From SHLQ01 sp033344795 (GTDB lineage: Bacteria; Actinomycetota; Acidimicrobiia; Acidimicrobiales; SHLQ01): a stretch of DNA of 64,000 nt. This document shows, in pieces, positions 25,012 to 34,558 of this stretch (position 1 is the stretch's first letter; every line of letters starts with the position of its first letter). Where the stretch lies: the NCBI GenBank assembly GCA_033344795.1, contig JAWPMS010000001.1, positions 1,240,001 to 1,304,000 of the forward strand. The letters are read 5' to 3'. Position numbers and translations under genes: made by a program. The notes under the pieces are model-generated. The model was not told the origin of the DNA. It saw only the letters and a program-made list of their open reading frames with translations, and ran no database searches.

Positions 25012-25344
25012 CTCTTCTCCGAATCGTGTGAGCGAGGGCCTGTGCATACCAATGGCGCCACGCACCATGGTTGTCGAGATGGGGACACACGCGCGCCCGT
25101 CGCTGAAAGAGAACCAGCCAATGCTACGGCCGCGCGGTAGCTCGTTCCAACCAATCCGCGCGATTCGACCCCGCTGCACATCCGCGCGAGGATCTCGTCC
25201 GCACTCCCTGAGTCGCGCGCAATACCAACGATTTTTGGGGTTATCCACACCAGTTGGCGCGCGGTTCAGGGACGCGCGAGGGTAAGTGATCCGAGGCTGT
25301 CCACATCTGTGGAACGACCTGTGGAAACCAGTGGAGTAAACGAC
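25012..25344. promoter_or_regulatory. rpmH-dnaA intergenic region with DnaA boxes
   Basis: No gene. It holds the divergent promoters of rpmH and dnaA. A perfect DnaA box TTATCCACA is at 25241-25249, and a near match CTGTCCACA at 25297-25305, with TGTGGAA copies at 25309 and 25320 facing it. The boxes next to dnaA suggest autoregulation by DnaA, or a part of a bipartite origin. An alternative upstream GTG for dnaA (25309) is rejected in favour of the GTG at 25345, which has GGAG 8 nt upstream. Confidence 0.75.
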
Positions 25345-26754
25345 GTGCCGAATGCAGATCAACTGTGGGAAACCTGTTCCGACCTCATTCGGGCTCAGGT
25401 CTCCGATGTCGTGTGGAACACCACATTCAGAGAGCTCGAAGCGATCGATCTGACAAAAGATGAGATCACGGTCGCGGTGCCGTCTCGGGTGGTCAAAGAC
25501 CGAATCGAAGCCCGGTACCTGGGCATCGTTCGCGACGCCATCACGGAATCGAACAACGGTCCGCTCGACATGGAACTCCAGGTTCGCGTCGACGAGCAGA
25601 CATTGCTCGGTATCGACTCGACCGTGCTCGATCTCACCGAGGACAAGCCGCGAATCGACGTGAACCTGCCGGATCTGTCGACGGCGGCAGAAACGTTGCC
25701 GACCCCGGCCCCTGCAGTCGGCGAGGACAGCGGCGCAAATCGGTACACCTTTGATGACTTCGTCACCGGTACCGGTAATCGCTTCGCTCACGCTGCAGCA
25801 CTGTCGGTTGCCGAGACACCGGCGAAGTCGTACAACCCACTCTTCATCTATGGAGATGCCGGCCTTGGCAAAACCCACCTTCTGCGTGCGATTGCCAGTT
25901 ACGTCAACACGCACTATCCGCACTTCTCAGTTCGTTACGTCTCGACCGAGACCTTTCTCAACGAGTTCGTCGACGCGATTCGCCAGAACACCACGATCCA
26001 GTTCAAGCGTCGTTATCGCGAGATCGACGTGCTCCTCGTCGACGACATCCAGTTCGTCGAGGGTAAGGAAGGACTTCAAGAAGAGTTCTTCCACACCTTC
26101 AACACGCTCCATCAGGCGAACAAACAGATCGTCCTGACGTCGGATCGGCCGCCGGACAGCATTCCCACGCTCGAGGATCGCCTCCGGAGCCGGTTCAAGA
26201 TGGGTCTGATCACCGACATTCAGCCTCCGGACATCGAAACGCGCCTCGCCATTCTCCAAAAGAAGGCAGAGATCGCAAAGGGCGACATCCCTCACGACGT
26301 ACTGATGTTCATCGCCGAGCGGGTCACCGACAACATTCGTGAGCTCGAAGGCGCGCTCATTCGCGTGACCGCGTTCTCCAACCTGACGGGTGAGACGCTC
26401 AGTATCGACATGTGTCAACGAGTCCTTGGAGACCTGCTCAGCTCGAAACAGCCCCGGCAGATCACGCCGGCCATGATCTTGAACGAAACCTCCGACATGT
26501 TCGGGTTCCCCATCGAAGAGATCATCGGCGCCAGCCGGCGCCGACCGCTCGTCACCGCCAGACAAGTGGCGATGTATGTCTTCCGTGAAGCCACGGACCT
26601 CTCTTACCCAGCCATTGCACGAGAATTCGGTGGGCGCGATCACACCACCGTCATTCACGCCGTCGACAAGATCGGCAATCTCATGGCCGAACGACGCCAG
26701 ATCTATGACCAAGTCACGGAGCTGACGACCCGGATCAAGAACTCCCATCGGTGA
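25345..26754 (+). CDS. dnaA: Chromosomal replication initiator protein DnaA
   Basis: A 469-residue AAA+ initiator. Domain I (1-85) starts with DQLWETCSDLI; domain II (85-130) is short. Domain III has Walker A GDAGLGKT (170-177), Walker B VLLVDDIQF and the Arg-containing sensor region RLRSRFKMGL. Domain IV carries the DnaA-box recognition helix FGGRDHTTVIHAVDKI. The start is GTG. It opens the rightward arm of the chromosome in this window. Confidence 0.97.
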   Translation: MPNADQLWETCSDLIRAQVSDVVWNTTFRELEAIDLTKDEITVAVPSRVVKDRIEARYLGIVRDAITESNNGPLDMELQVRVDEQTLLGIDSTVLDLTEDKPRIDVNLPDLSTAAETLPTPAPAVGEDSGANRYTFDDFVTGTGNRFAHAAALSVAETPAKSYNPLFIYGDAGLGKTHLLRAIASYVNTHYPHFSVRYVSTETFLNEFVDAIRQNTTIQFKRRYREIDVLLVDDIQFVEGKEGLQEEFFHTFNTLHQANKQIVLTSDRPPDSIPTLEDRLRSRFKMGLITDIQPPDIETRLAILQKKAEIAKGDIPHDVLMFIAERVTDNIRELEGALIRVTAFSNLTGETLSIDMCQRVLGDLLSSKQPRQITPAMILNETSDMFGFPIEEIIGASRRRPLVTARQVAMYVFREATDLSYPAIAREFGGRDHTTVIHAVDKIGNLMAERRQIYDQVTELTTRIKNSHR

Positions 26755-27034
26755 TGAGATTCGCGCGCCGAGTGTTCACAGGTGGGGACATCTTGTGGAA
26801 AACCCACCAAGGGCAGAGGGAGTCTTTTGTGGACCTACGCTCCACTTGTGTGGGTTACATCGGACATATGCACCGCGCGGATGTTCGATCGGGTGATTCC
26901 TGTGGACGTTGGTGGATAGACACTGCACAAAGAATCGTTCAGAAATCAGGTGCAAATGACTGTTGTCCACAATCCACACGCCTACTTTCTCCATTACCGA
27001 ATCCAATCCTGACCTACCAAAGAGATGTGGAACG
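26755..27034. other. Origin of replication (oriC), dnaA-dnaN intergenic region
   Basis: A 280-bp gene-free, relatively AT-richer region, the usual place of actinobacterial oriC. A perfect actinobacterial DnaA box TTGTCCACA is at 26963-26971. Several degenerate boxes occur in both orientations, for instance CTTGTGGAAA near 26793, TTTGTGGAC near 26826, CTGTGGACG near 26900 and TGGTGGATA near 26910. Gene orientation flips across dnaA, in agreement with bidirectional replication from here. Confidence 0.85.
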
Positions 27035-28126
27035 ATGAAATTCCGATGCGAACGTGATGTACTTCTCGATGCACTGTCCACGACTGGACGTGCTGTTGGT
27101 GGCCGTGCGGGCAATGTTGCTCTGTCTGGTCTCCACCTAGAACTTGCCGGTGACCAGCTCAGCGTCACTGGTTCAGATCTCGATCTGACCATCTCTCAAC
27201 AGCTGACCGTTGCTGGTGACACCGATGGTGTCGTGGTCATTCCCTCCAAGTTGATTGCCGACATCGTTCGAGCGCTCGGCCCAGGAGCCGTCGATGTCAT
27301 CGTCGATGGTGATGAGGTCCAGATCACGGCGGGGCGGTCGGAGTTCTCGATGCGGACGATTCCCGCAGACGACTTCCCACGCCTCGGATCTCCAGAAGGC
27401 GACGAGGTCACCCTGAACGCCGCCGATCTCTCCGCGGCGCTCAAGCAGGTGGTCAAAGCAGCTTCGAGTGATGACTCCCGTCCGATTCTGACCGGTGTGC
27501 TTCTCGCAGCCGAAGGCGAGGGACTTCGCCTCGTTTCGACCGACTCGTATCGTTTGGCGGTTCGTGATCTACCGGGCACCTCCGTCTTGTCGGGAGATCA
27601 GTCGGTACTCGTTCCCTCGCGTGCACTCGCCGAACTCAACCGAGTGTTTGGTGAACATGAAACGGTCGCACTCCGACTCGGCGAGCGAGATGCGAGTTTC
27701 GAAGTCGGCGGAACACAGGTGGTCACCCGGCTGATCGAAGGGGAGTTTCCGAACTACCGAGGTCTGATTCCTGACACGTATCCAAACGAGCTCACCGTGA
27801 ACCGTTCGGAACTGCTCGACGCGGTGCGCCGCGTTCGGCTGATGGCTCAGGAGGCAACTCCGATCCGGTTGAACATGCGGCCCGACAGTCTCGAGTTGGT
27901 CGCGGTCACGCAAGATGTTGGCCAGGCCCAAGAAGTTCTCGACGCCTCATACAGCGGTGACGAACTGACGGTTGCCTTCAACCCGGACTATCTGATCGAT
28001 GGCATCGAGGTCACGCCAGGAGAAGAGATCACGTTGCAGACAGTCGACCCGTTGAAGCCCGCGGTGATGCGCGGCGCAGATTCAGCCGACTTCTTGTATC
28101 TCCTCATGCCGGTGCGCGTCTCTTAG
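27035..28126 (+). CDS. dnaN: DNA polymerase III beta subunit (sliding clamp)
   Basis: A 363-residue clamp with the three-domain repeat structure; typical stretches are MKFRCERDVLLDAL, GVLLAAEGEGLRLVSTDSYRLAV, EGEFPNYRGLIP and the C-terminal LYLLMPVRVS. The start is the ATG at 27035; an upstream in-frame start would lie in oriC boxes. The usual next genes recF-gyrB-gyrA do not follow; its last codons overlap a convergent dehydratase gene by 4 nt. Confidence 0.97.
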   Translation: MKFRCERDVLLDALSTTGRAVGGRAGNVALSGLHLELAGDQLSVTGSDLDLTISQQLTVAGDTDGVVVIPSKLIADIVRALGPGAVDVIVDGDEVQITAGRSEFSMRTIPADDFPRLGSPEGDEVTLNAADLSAALKQVVKAASSDDSRPILTGVLLAAEGEGLRLVSTDSYRLAVRDLPGTSVLSGDQSVLVPSRALAELNRVFGEHETVALRLGERDASFEVGGTQVVTRLIEGEFPNYRGLIPDTYPNELTVNRSELLDAVRRVRLMAQEATPIRLNMRPDSLELVAVTQDVGQAQEVLDASYSGDELTVAFNPDYLIDGIEVTPGEEITLQTVDPLKPAVMRGADSADFLYLLMPVRVS

Positions 28127-28428
28127 TCGGCACGTCCGGCAGCTGCGTCGATTCGTGCGGCGAGGTCGACGTCATACTGCGTGATCGCCGGCACGTCGTG
28201 AGTGATGAGATCGATTTCCACGCGGTTGTAGGTGTTTGACCACTCGGGATGGTGGTTGAGCTTTTCGGCATGAATGGCAATCTCGGTCATGCATCCAAAA
28301 GCGGCCGAGAAATCGGGAAAGACCAGCGAACGGTGCAGTTTGCCGTCCGCCGAGATGTGCCAGTCCGGGTGAAGTCCCCGGAGTGCCGTTGTGAGCTCAT
28401 CAGATGAAAGTGCTGGTGGAAGTGCCAT
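28123..28428 (-). CDS. Pterin-4a-carbinolamine dehydratase
   Basis: A 101-residue protein of the DCoH/PhhB family with the signature HAEKLNHHPEWSNTYNRVEIDL, including the catalytic histidines. It dehydrates 4a-hydroxytetrahydropterin in pterin recycling; members without an aromatic amino acid hydroxylase partner may act in molybdopterin or folate salvage. Convergent with dnaN (4-nt overlap). Confidence 0.93.
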   Translation of the reverse strand: MALPPALSSDELTTALRGLHPDWHISADGKLHRSLVFPDFSAAFGCMTEIAIHAEKLNHHPEWSNTYNRVEIDLITHDVPAITQYDVDLAARIDAAAGRAD

Positions 28429-28455
28429 GGCGCACAGTCTGGCAGTGAAGTTTTC

Positions 28456-28461
28456 TATGGT
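28456..28461 (+). promoter_or_regulatory. -10 element of gpmI
   Basis: TATGGT, 6 nt upstream of the ATG at 28468. The intervening GGGAGC could instead be read as a weak Shine-Dalgarno sequence, so the leaderless reading is less certain here. Confidence 0.45.
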
Positions 28462-28467
28462 GGGAGC

Positions 28468-30105
28468 ATGACAACCAACGCGAAGGCTCCTTTGCTCCCG
28501 TCCGACCTGCCTCTCGAACGACCAGGACCTCTATTGTTGGTGATCGCTGATGGCTTCGGTTGTGCTGACGCTGGTCCGAGCAACGCAATCTCGGAGGCCG
28601 AGACCCCTCGCCTCGACGAGCTGATGACCGCAAGGTTGTCGACACAACTGCTCGCGCATGGCCCAGCGGTCGGATTGCCCACCGAAGGGGACATGGGCAA
28701 CAGCGAGGTCGGGCACAACGCGCTCGGCGCCGGGAGAATTTTCGCTCAGGGCGCAAAACTCGTGAACAAGGCAATCGCCGACGGTTCGATGTTCGAAGGG
28801 TCTGCATGGAAGAACGTCGTCGACTCCGGTCGAGGCGGCACGCTGCACTTTCTTGGCCTGCATTCGGACGGAAACGTCCATTCACACACCGAACACCTCT
28901 ACGCCATGCTCCGGCGAGCGGCTGTGGACGGGGTCACCAGCTGTGCGGTGCACATTCTCCACGATGGGCGAGATGTCGCGATTCGATCCGCGCTGACCTA
29001 CATCGAAGCGACTGAGGCCGTGCTTGCCGAGATCAACGCAGCTCATGATGGGGTCGACTTCAGAATCGCGTCTGGCGGCGGGCGTATGACGATCACGATG
29101 GATCGATACGGCGCGGATTGGCCCATGGTCGAACGTGGTTACAACGCCCACACCCACGGAAGCGGCCGACCATTCGCCTCGGCGACCGCAGCGGTTGAGC
29201 AGATGTACACCGAATCAGACACGGGAGATCAGAACCTCGATCCCTTTGTGGTCGTGGACGAGTCGGGCAAACCTGTTGGACCCATGCACGATGGCGATGG
29301 GGTGGTGTTCTTCAATTTCCGTGGCGATCGCGCCATCGAGATCAGCCAGGCGTACGAAGATGCCGAGTTCGCGCACTTCGATCGAGGGTCCAACCCAGAG
29401 GTGAACTACGTCGGACTGTTGCAGTACGACGGAGACGCCTTGGTGCCCAAGACGTATCTTGTCGACCCGCCAGCGATCGATCGCACCATGAGCGAGTTCT
29501 TGTGTGAGGCGGGGTTGCGCAGTTTCGCCATCAGCGAAACTCAGAAGTATGGGCACGTGACCTACTTCTGGAATGGGAACCGATCGGGATATGTGAACGA
29601 AGATCTCGAGACGTACATCGAGATCCCGTCCGACAATGTCGAGTTCAACAAGACGCCAGCGATGAAGGTTCGCGAGATCACGGCCAAGACGATCGAGCTT
29701 CTCCGCACCGGCGAGTTCGACTGGGGAAGACTCAATTTTCCGAACCCGGACATGGTCGGCCACACCGGCGATCTGAGTGCCACGATCGAAGCGGTTCGCG
29801 TCCTCGAGGAATGTGTGGGTCAGCTGATCGACGTGATCGTGGAACTCGGAGGCGCTCTCGTGTTCACGGCCGATCACGGAAACGCAGACATCATGTACAC
29901 CGAGAAGGACGGCGTGCGGACACCGCTGACGAGTCACACGTTGTCGCCCGTGCCCTTCGCGATTCTCGATCCGACCAACGAAGGAACGTACGAGCTCGAC
30001 GTGCCTGAAGGGGCTGGTCTGAGCAACGTGGCGGCCACCCTCATGAATCTGCTCGGGTATGAAGCCCCGGCTGACTACGACGCAAGTCTCCTCCAACCCA
30101 GCTAG
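28468..30105 (+). CDS. gpmI: 2,3-bisphosphoglycerate-independent phosphoglycerate mutase
   Basis: A 545-residue two-Mn enzyme that interconverts 3- and 2-phosphoglycerate in glycolysis. The catalytic serine is in MGNSEVGH (Ser79); the other landmarks are HILHDGRDVA, GGGRMTITMDRY, FFNFRGDRAIE, NFPNPDMVGHTGD and TADHGNAD. Length is slightly above the usual 510-515 because of an N-terminal extension. It stands alone, divergent from the dehydratase gene. Confidence 0.96.
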   Translation: MTTNAKAPLLPSDLPLERPGPLLLVIADGFGCADAGPSNAISEAETPRLDELMTARLSTQLLAHGPAVGLPTEGDMGNSEVGHNALGAGRIFAQGAKLVNKAIADGSMFEGSAWKNVVDSGRGGTLHFLGLHSDGNVHSHTEHLYAMLRRAAVDGVTSCAVHILHDGRDVAIRSALTYIEATEAVLAEINAAHDGVDFRIASGGGRMTITMDRYGADWPMVERGYNAHTHGSGRPFASATAAVEQMYTESDTGDQNLDPFVVVDESGKPVGPMHDGDGVVFFNFRGDRAIEISQAYEDAEFAHFDRGSNPEVNYVGLLQYDGDALVPKTYLVDPPAIDRTMSEFLCEAGLRSFAISETQKYGHVTYFWNGNRSGYVNEDLETYIEIPSDNVEFNKTPAMKVREITAKTIELLRTGEFDWGRLNFPNPDMVGHTGDLSATIEAVRVLEECVGQLIDVIVELGGALVFTADHGNADIMYTEKDGVRTPLTSHTLSPVPFAILDPTNEGTYELDVPEGAGLSNVAATLMNLLGYEAPADYDASLLQPS

Positions 30106-30148
30106 CCGGTGACCTACGATCGATGTGATCGACGAGCGGAATGAGAGC

Positions 30149-31789
30149 ATGATGGTCGCGAGCGGCAAGATGGTTCTTCTCGGCGGGACGATCGCAATTT
30201 CTGCGGCGTTTGCGTTGCTGCTCGGCGACACGCCTGCCGGGGCTCAAGACGATCGGCCAATGGGAACGATCCAACTCGATGTGCGGTACCCCGATGGTTC
30301 GCTTGTGGACGACACACCAGTTTGCATTCAAGGCTATGGTGCCCCAGCGACGCTCGAGGGTGGCTCATTCTTTCTCGGCTCTATCGACTCGCCGGTTAGC
30401 CCGACTGCGAGATTCCCCGTCGATGCAAACAGCGGGATGGCGTTCGAGATCCTTCAATGTCAAGGAGACGGGAATCTTGGCTTCGGGAGCACATGGCATT
30501 TTGGTCAACCGAGGACTGCGAGCCCGTTTGGGTATCGACCAAACCCCGGCGAACATGCGGTGATGGTGAAAGAGGGCCAGACGCACGTATTGAGCGTCGT
30601 CGTCGGTCGAGCGACCATTAGCGGCTCGGTCGTCGGTGACGAGTTCCAACGTTGCACGCTCGCCGCGTTCGGCACAACGACATGGGGGGGAGGCGTCGCC
30701 ACATACGTTGGCAGTCTCGATGTAGCGGACAACGAACGCGACTTCACACTTACCGTGGGGCCCGGCGAGTATGAGCTTCGCCTCGAGTGTCTCGGCCCAC
30801 GTCTGAATGTCGTCTGGCCGGCGACGGGCGAGCGATTCACGGTTGCACACGGCGACACGATTGAGAACGTTGACTTCGATGTGTCTGGCCGAGGCAGCGA
30901 CGACGGATCGTTTGTTGTTGTCAATCCACAAGATGCCGATATTGACGTGCCGTACTGCCTCGACGTAATGACACCGAGCGGTGTTCAGCTGCGTGAGGGT
31001 AGCCCTGGAACTGGCTCTGAGTCGGTCTGGATCGAGAAAGATCAGGCGGTGAAACTACGCGCGCGAGACTGCCGAGGATTTGGTTTCTCTGATACCTGGT
31101 ATCCCAATTCGCCAACGTCGGCGGGCGCTGAAATCGTGACGCCGGACGGCACCGAATTCGATCTATTTCTTCCGACGAGGGTCGATCTTGCACCGGACGA
31201 CCTCTTCCTTTGCAACGGGATGCAGGCCACGGCGATTGGTAGTGGCGCCGCGAATTCATTCGTTGGTACTCCCCGGCGAGATGTGATCATCTCCTTCGCT
31301 GGACCCGACACGATTCATGGATTTGGAGGGGCTGACGTGATCTGCTCGGGCTCCGGAAACGACCGCGTCTTCGGCAATGCTGGCGCGGACTGGATCGACG
31401 CAGGGTCCGGTGATGACTGGGTTGGAGCCGGGTGGGGAAACGACAGCGTCTTCGGTGGTCCAGGCAATGACTTCATCCGAGGGTTTCGCCACGACGACGT
31501 GATCGATGGCGGAGACGGGAACGACAAGATCACCGGTGGATGGGGCAACGACGTCCTTCGCGGTGGTCGCGGCAACGACACATTGCGTGCGTATTTCGGC
31601 GCGGATGAGCTCTACGGAGATCAAGGCAACGACGCGCTTGTCGCAGGCAACGGACCAGACCTCCTCGTCGGTGGGTGGGGTGAACGCGACCGATTGTTCG
31701 GTGATCAGGGCCGTGATACCTGCATCGACGGTGGAGTGGCCACAGAGTTCTCCGAGTGTTCCACGATCAATGGCGAGCCAGTCCGCTAG
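30149..31789 (+). CDS. Secreted protein with RTX (haemolysin-type) calcium-binding repeats
   Basis: About 546 residues. A signal peptide (LLGGTIAISAAFALLLGDTPAGAQ) leads an N-terminal region with beta-rich, cysteine-containing domains (up to about 370). The C-terminal part has at least a dozen nonapeptide repeats of the GGxGNDxh type (GGDGNDKITGGWGNDVLRGGRGNDTL split over several units), which form a Ca2+-binding parallel beta roll. It is exported and probably folds outside the cell on calcium binding, as in marine bacteria. The start chosen is the ATG at 30149; a GTG at 30125 with TACGAT 4 nt upstream is an alternative. No type I secretion genes are nearby, and the signal peptide suggests Sec export. 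Confidence 0.85.
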   Translation: MMVASGKMVLLGGTIAISAAFALLLGDTPAGAQDDRPMGTIQLDVRYPDGSLVDDTPVCIQGYGAPATLEGGSFFLGSIDSPVSPTARFPVDANSGMAFEILQCQGDGNLGFGSTWHFGQPRTASPFGYRPNPGEHAVMVKEGQTHVLSVVVGRATISGSVVGDEFQRCTLAAFGTTTWGGGVATYVGSLDVADNERDFTLTVGPGEYELRLECLGPRLNVVWPATGERFTVAHGDTIENVDFDVSGRGSDDGSFVVVNPQDADIDVPYCLDVMTPSGVQLREGSPGTGSESVWIEKDQAVKLRARDCRGFGFSDTWYPNSPTSAGAEIVTPDGTEFDLFLPTRVDLAPDDLFLCNGMQATAIGSGAANSFVGTPRRDVIISFAGPDTIHGFGGADVICSGSGNDRVFGNAGADWIDAGSGDDWVGAGWGNDSVFGGPGNDFIRGFRHDDVIDGGDGNDKITGGWGNDVLRGGRGNDTLRAYFGADELYGDQGNDALVAGNGPDLLVGGWGERDRLFGDQGRDTCIDGGVATEFSECSTINGEPVR

Positions 31790-31804
31790 GCGCTGAGACG
31801 CACT

Positions 31805-31824
31805 CCTGTGGAAAACCCCACAGG
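31805..31824 (+). terminator. Hairpin after the RTX gene
   Basis: CCTGTGG (31805-31811) and CCACAGG (31818-31824) form a 7-bp stem with a 6-nt loop, 16 nt after the stop codon. There is no U tract, so it is a weak or factor-assisted terminator. Confidence 0.55.
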
Positions 31825-31851
31825 TCAGGGAATACCAGCCAGGCATCCGAA

Positions 31852-31872
31852 GTTGAGTGCATGTGACTAAGG
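31852..31872. promoter_or_regulatory. HAIR-like HspR operator 1 upstream of dnaK
   Basis: GTTGAGT-N7-ACTAAGG, matching the HspR consensus CTTGAGT-N7-ACTCAAG at 11 of 14 positions. The same half-site GTTGAGT occurs in the clpB operator. Confidence 0.65.
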
Positions 31873-31946
31873 ATTTCGCCCTCGTGTGAATGACGGTCGA
31901 GATCTGATGCGATCAAAGCGCTCGCAAGCGGAATTCGACTTCTACA

Positions 31947-31967
31947 CTTGAGCGCTGTCCACGCAAG
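31947..31967. promoter_or_regulatory. HAIR-like HspR operator 2 upstream of dnaK
   Basis: CTTGAGC-N7-ACGCAAG, matching the consensus at 12 of 14 positions. It overlaps a possible -10 element TACACT at 31943-31948, so bound HspR would block the dnaK promoter. Confidence 0.75.
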
Positions 31968-32014
31968 TCTTCCCCCCAAGATCTCCAAATACAGACACTC
32001 AGGAGCAATACCCC

Positions 32015-33880
32015 ATGTCCAAGGCAGTAGGAATCGACCTCGGAACGACCAACTCAGTGGTCAGCGTTCTCGAGGGCGGCGATCCAGTAGTGATCGCCAA
32101 CTCAGAAGGTTCGCGGACCACACCATCGGTTGTGGCGTTCGCGAAGGACGGCGAAGTGCTCGTGGGCGAAGTCGCCAAGCGCCAAGCCATCACAAACCCC
32201 GACCGGACAATCCGTTCGGTCAAGCGCCATATGGGCACGGGTTGGAAGGTCGACATCGACGGCAAGAACTACACGTCGCAAGAGATTTCGGCGCGCACAT
32301 TGATGAAGCTCAAGCGCGATGCCGAGGCGTACCTCGGTGAGTCGGTCACCCAGGCCGTGATCACCGTTCCCGCGTACTTCGACGATGCCCAGCGCACCGC
32401 AACCCAAGAGGCCGGAACGGTCGCTGGCCTCGAAGTGCTTCGAATCATCAACGAGCCGACGGCCGCCGCACTCGCCTATGGCCTCGACAAGGGCGACGAA
32501 GATCAGACCATCCTCGTCTTCGACCTCGGTGGCGGAACGTTCGACGTCTCGGTGCTCGAGATCGGCGACGGCGTGTTCGAAGTGCGTTCTACCCACGGCG
32601 ACACCAGCCTTGGTGGCGACGACTGGGATGACGCCGTGATCGACTGGCTCGTCAAGAGCTTCAAGAACGATCACGGTGTCGATTTGGGCAGCGACTCGAT
32701 GGCCGGACAGCGACTGAAAGAAGCTGCTGAGAAGGCAAAGATCGAACTGTCGCAGGTCCAGCAGACACAGATCAACCTGCCCTTCATCACCGCAACCGAT
32801 GCTGGTCCTCTCCACCTCGACTACGGCCTGAGCCGGTCGAAGTTCGAAGAACTGACAGAAGATCTCCTCGAGCGCACCCGGGTGCCGTTCGAACAGGCGA
32901 TCAAGGATGCCGGCCTGACCAAGGGCGAAGTCGACCACGTCATTCTCGTCGGTGGTTCGACTCGCATGCCTGCGGTTGCCGAACTCGTCCAAGAGCTCAC
33001 GGGCAAGGAACCAAACAAGACCGTGAACCCAGACGAGGTCGTCGCCATCGGCGCGGCCGTCCAAGCTGGCGTGCTCAAGGGCGAGGTCAAGGACGTTCTG
33101 CTCCTCGACGTCACGCCGCTGTCACTCGGCATCGAGACAAAAGGTGGCGTGATGACCAAGCTCATCGAACGCAACACCACGATTCCGACGAAGCGCACCG
33201 AGGTGTTCACCACCGCCGATGACAACCAGCCATCCGTCGAGATTCACGTCCTTCAGGGCGAACGAGACATGGCGGGTTACAACAAGACCCTGGGCAAGTT
33301 CCAGCTCGTCGACCTGCCACCAGCTCCACGCGGTGTTCCACAGATCGAGGTCACCTTCGACATCGATGCCAACGGAATCGTGCACGTGTCGGCCAAGGAT
33401 CGGGCCACGAACAAAGAGCAGTCCATGACGATCACCGGACAGAGCTCGCTCGACACCGACGTGATCGATCAGATGGTCCGTGACGCAGAGGCACATGCCG
33501 AGGAGGACGCCCGTCGTCGTTCTGAGGCCGAAGCTCGCAACAACGCAGATTCGCTCGTGTACCAAACCGAAAAGCTCCTGAAGGATCAGGGCGAGAAGTT
33601 CGAAGGCGACGAGAAAGCCGACGTCGAAGCGAAGCTCGCCGATCTCAAGGGTGTGCTCGAGGGAGAGGACATCGACGACATCAAGGAGAAGACCGAGGCG
33701 CTGATGACCGCGTCGCAGGGATTCTCCCAGCGTCTCTACGAAGAGGCAGCTGCCGAGAATGTCGATGACAACCCTGACTTCACCGAACCAGGTCCAGACG
33801 ATGTCGTCGATGCCGAGATCATCGAAGATGACGCTGACGTTGACGCTGACGTTGACGCCGACGCCGAAGAAGAGGCATGA
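32015..33880 (+). CDS. dnaK: Molecular chaperone DnaK (Hsp70)
   Basis: A 621-residue Hsp70. ATPase signatures are GIDLGTTNSVV, VFDLGGGTFDVSVLE and HVILVGGSTRMPAV; the linker DVLLLDVTPLSLGIETKGG and the substrate-binding domain follow. The end is acidic (Asp/Val/Ala/Glu repeats with EEEA) in place of the EEVD-like tail. AGGAG precedes the ATG. It is the first gene of dnaK-grpE-dnaJ-hspR, preceded by two HspR boxes. Confidence 0.98.
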   Translation: MSKAVGIDLGTTNSVVSVLEGGDPVVIANSEGSRTTPSVVAFAKDGEVLVGEVAKRQAITNPDRTIRSVKRHMGTGWKVDIDGKNYTSQEISARTLMKLKRDAEAYLGESVTQAVITVPAYFDDAQRTATQEAGTVAGLEVLRIINEPTAAALAYGLDKGDEDQTILVFDLGGGTFDVSVLEIGDGVFEVRSTHGDTSLGGDDWDDAVIDWLVKSFKNDHGVDLGSDSMAGQRLKEAAEKAKIELSQVQQTQINLPFITATDAGPLHLDYGLSRSKFEELTEDLLERTRVPFEQAIKDAGLTKGEVDHVILVGGSTRMPAVAELVQELTGKEPNKTVNPDEVVAIGAAVQAGVLKGEVKDVLLLDVTPLSLGIETKGGVMTKLIERNTTIPTKRTEVFTTADDNQPSVEIHVLQGERDMAGYNKTLGKFQLVDLPPAPRGVPQIEVTFDIDANGIVHVSAKDRATNKEQSMTITGQSSLDTDVIDQMVRDAEAHAEEDARRRSEAEARNNADSLVYQTEKLLKDQGEKFEGDEKADVEAKLADLKGVLEGEDIDDIKEKTEALMTASQGFSQRLYEEAAAENVDDNPDFTEPGPDDVVDAEIIEDDADVDADVDADAEEEA

Positions 33881-34521
33881 GCGACAAAGACGACTCGGCA
33901 ATCGATGCCATGGTCGACGAAGTTATGGCAGGGAGAGCAGCAGCTGAGGCTGCTGCCGCGCCGGCCAGCTTCGACGTGCCAGAGGAGGCGCCCCCGATCG
34001 TCGAAACGAAGAAGTCGACCCCATCGATCGGGTACGCAGAAGAGCCTGAGCAAGGCGATGCTGCGCCCGACACGGAGGACGAACCGCTCGGCGTCGACGA
34101 ATTGCGCGCCGAACGTGACAGCTACCTCGCAGACTCGCAGCGACTCGCTGCGGACTTCGCGAACTTTCGGAAACAGTCCGAAAAGCGCGTCGCGGAAACT
34201 GCTGCAACTCAGTCTGCAGGTCTGGTGAGAAGTCTGTTGCCCGTGCTCGATGCGTGCGACAGCGCGCTCGACCTCGACGAAGACTCGGCGGTTGGCCCGA
34301 TCCGATCGGCGCTGATCGGGGAGCTCGAGAGAAACGGATTGGAGTTGCTGGCTCCAGCAGCGGACGATCCGTTCGATCCCGAGATGCACGAAGCGGTGAT
34401 GCACGAGCCGGCAGAAGCCGACAGTGAACAAGACGGTCCGGTGGTCAGCGAGGTTCTCCGCGCTGGATACCTGTGGAAGGGGCGCGTTGTTCGTCCCGCC
34501 ATGGTCAAAGTCACCGGCTGA
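33877..34521 (+). CDS. grpE: Nucleotide exchange factor GrpE
   Basis: A 214-residue cofactor that releases ADP from DnaK. The acidic, disordered N terminus (1-75) leads into the long helix (LADSQRLAADFANFRKQSEKR) and the C-terminal beta wing (PFDPEMHEAVMH, VVSEVLRAGYLWKGRVVRPAMVKV). Its ATG overlaps the dnaK stop (ATGA). Confidence 0.96.
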   Translation: MSDKDDSAIDAMVDEVMAGRAAAEAAAAPASFDVPEEAPPIVETKKSTPSIGYAEEPEQGDAAPDTEDEPLGVDELRAERDSYLADSQRLAADFANFRKQSEKRVAETAATQSAGLVRSLLPVLDACDSALDLDEDSAVGPIRSALIGELERNGLELLAPAADDPFDPEMHEAVMHEPAEADSEQDGPVVSEVLRAGYLWKGRVVRPAMVKVTG

Positions 34522-34558
34522 AAGTGGCCACATTCTCAGCGAAAGAAGGAGGTGAGTA

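Noticed and set aside
25309..25344. Upstream GTG start for dnaA
   Set aside because: The extra 12 residues are encoded by DnaA-box DNA, and the GTG at 25345 has a well-placed GGAG.
31805..31824. CTGTGGAAAA as a DnaA box
   Set aside because: It is one arm of a hairpin after the RTX gene and is isolated from other boxes; a terminator fits better.
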